NCBI RefSeq assembly: GCF_003385595.1
Contig: NZ_QNUE01000008.1
Coordinates: 115,175 to 179,174 of the forward strand
DNA: 64,000 bases
Direction: 5' to 3'
Source of the DNA: Chryseobacterium flavum
Lineage (GTDB): Bacteria > Bacteroidota > Bacteroidia > Flavobacteriales > Weeksellaceae
Shown here in pieces: positions 63,561 to 64,000 of this stretch. Within the stretch, counting starts at the first letter, position 1. Each line of letters starts with the position of its first letter. The position numbers were made by a program, and so were the translations under genes. The notes below the pieces were generated by a model. That model had not been told where the DNA came from, did no database searches, and was given only the letters and a program-made list of their open reading frames with translations.

Positions 63561-63578
63561 TTAATTTACAGTTAATTT
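63561..63578. repeat. tandem 7-bp repeat with 11-bp period upstream of SusC3
   Basis: TTAATTT occurs at 63561-63567 and 63572-63578 with a 4-nt spacer. The 7-4-7 layout is that of winged-helix response-regulator sites, but it is AT-rich and may be chance. It lies about 100 nt upstream of the -7 element. Confidence 0.25.
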
Positions 63579-63725
63579 GTCAATGCCAAAAACAGAAGCT
63601 GGCCATAGAAAATTTAGGATTTTAATTTTTTTATAATACAAACTGTATACAACATTTCACATAACAATAATAAGATTTATGCCTTGCCAGAGCCGGGGAG
63701 TAATAAAGCTGGATAGCGGTACGGT

Positions 63726-63855
63726 GATGAGTTATGAGTTATCAGTTTTGGGATATGGTTCCAGGGTAATTGATGAATGGTAAGCTGTACTCATTGTTAA
63801 TTCCTTGCTGATGGCTCATGGCTCATGGCTGATGGCTTATTGCCTATAGCTCATT
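63726..63855. repeat. degenerate ATGGCT/ATGAGTT intergenic repeat
   Basis: The ~490-nt gap between SusC3 and the 5S gene holds ATGAGTTATGAGTTAT at its left, then GCTGATGGCTCATGGCT, a second CATGGCTGATGGCTTAT and TGCCTATAGCTC. The unit is a 6-7 nt variation on ATGGCT. It is similar to the repeat at 7998-8108. The rest of the gap shows nothing gene-like. Confidence 0.55.
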
Positions 63856-63874
63856 CACAGGGGTATATAACAAA

Positions 63875-63905
63875 AAAATCCTTTATCATAACGATAAAGG
63901 ATTTT
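63875..63905 (-). terminator. terminator of the rRNA operon
   Basis: The 13-bp stem AAAATCCTTTATC / GATAAAGGATTTT has a 5-nt loop and, on the minus strand, a T tract. It lies 15 nt past the 5S 3' end. Confidence 0.85.
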
Positions 63906-63920
63906 AAAAATAAAATAAAA

Positions 63921-64000
63921 ACTGGCGGCGGCCTACTCTCCCGCGTTAGCAGTACCATCGGCGCTGGTGGGCTTAACTTCTGTGTTCGGAATGGGAACAG
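63921..64000 (-). rRNA. rrf: 5S ribosomal RNA, 3' part
   Basis: The reverse complement reads CTGTTCCCATTCCGAACACA, then GAAGTTAAGCCCACCAGCGC, CGATGGTACTGC, and a 3' end CGGGAGAGTAGGCCGCCGCC. That is the conserved loop B-E region and 3' arm of bacterial 5S rRNA. The 5' ~30 nt continue beyond the window. Exact 3' end is estimated to within a few bases. A terminator follows, so 5S is last in the operon; 23S and 16S should lie to the right. Confidence 0.93.

Noticed and set aside
1..64000. CRISPR arrays, insertion sequences, prophage or tRNA genes
   Set aside because: I saw no regularly spaced repeats of 23-40 nt, no transposase or integrase, no phage structural genes and no clear tRNA cloverleaf in the gaps.

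Overview
The window is a stretch of chromosome from a Bacteroidota, most likely a Chryseobacterium or close relative (Weeksellaceae). The evidence is low GC, TAnnTTTG-type -7 promoter elements, type IX secretion sorting domains (A and B types), three SusC/SusD outer-membrane pairs, a type B bL31 without zinc cysteines, and families such as DUF6759, DUF4252, GIN/DUF2807 and KTSC. The assignment rests on gene content and recall of families; no search was run.

Layout. 1-7.0 kb: the 3' part of a large secreted adhesin (T9SS type B), a carboxypeptidase-regulatory-like secreted protein, and three paralogous DUF6759-type secreted proteins with trmB between the first and second. 7.1-9.0 kb: the ribosomal block rplM-rpsI-rpsB on the minus strand, with a degenerate intergenic repeat in it. 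9.1-31.4 kb: mostly housekeeping and envelope genes. These include a DUF3667 membrane protein, a fused isobutyryl-CoA mutase (IcmF), an M16 peptidase, a Dph6-like PP-loop protein, a serine hydrolase lipoprotein, a 2H phosphoesterase, an M64 peptidase with a T9SS type A tail, ruvC, DUF4407, KTSC and guaB. They also include a five-gene ECF sigma/DUF4252/GIN operon, a GlmU-like nucleotidyltransferase and rpmE2. 31.5-35.4 kb: a beta-helix lipoprotein, a MazG-like pyrophosphohydrolase, aroA and a small exported protein.

35.5-53.1 kb looks like a phospholipid/organophosphate-scavenging region. It holds a PI-PLC-like lipoprotein, a fused glycerophosphodiesterase-like/alkaline phosphatase, SusC1/SusD1, an SDR, an Omp85-like barrel, SusC2/SusD2 and a Tat-exported phosphocholine-type phospholipase C. 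The inferred logic is that surface or periplasmic lipases release phosphorylated head groups, the SusCD complexes import organic products, and the phosphatase frees phosphate.

53.2-58.6 kb is a compact five-gene operon: secreted subunit, Ig-like chaperone, a large barrel flanked by Ig and carboxypeptidase-like domains (usher-like), a second paralogous subunit and a third divergent subunit. Overlapping stops and starts couple the last four genes. I think it is a chaperone-usher-like surface fibre or coat system distinct from FimA/Mfa1 type V pili, and it is the best candidate here for an undescribed system. 58.6-63.4 kb holds SusC3/SusD3. The window ends in the 3' part of a 5S rRNA on the minus strand, so an rRNA operon enters from the right.
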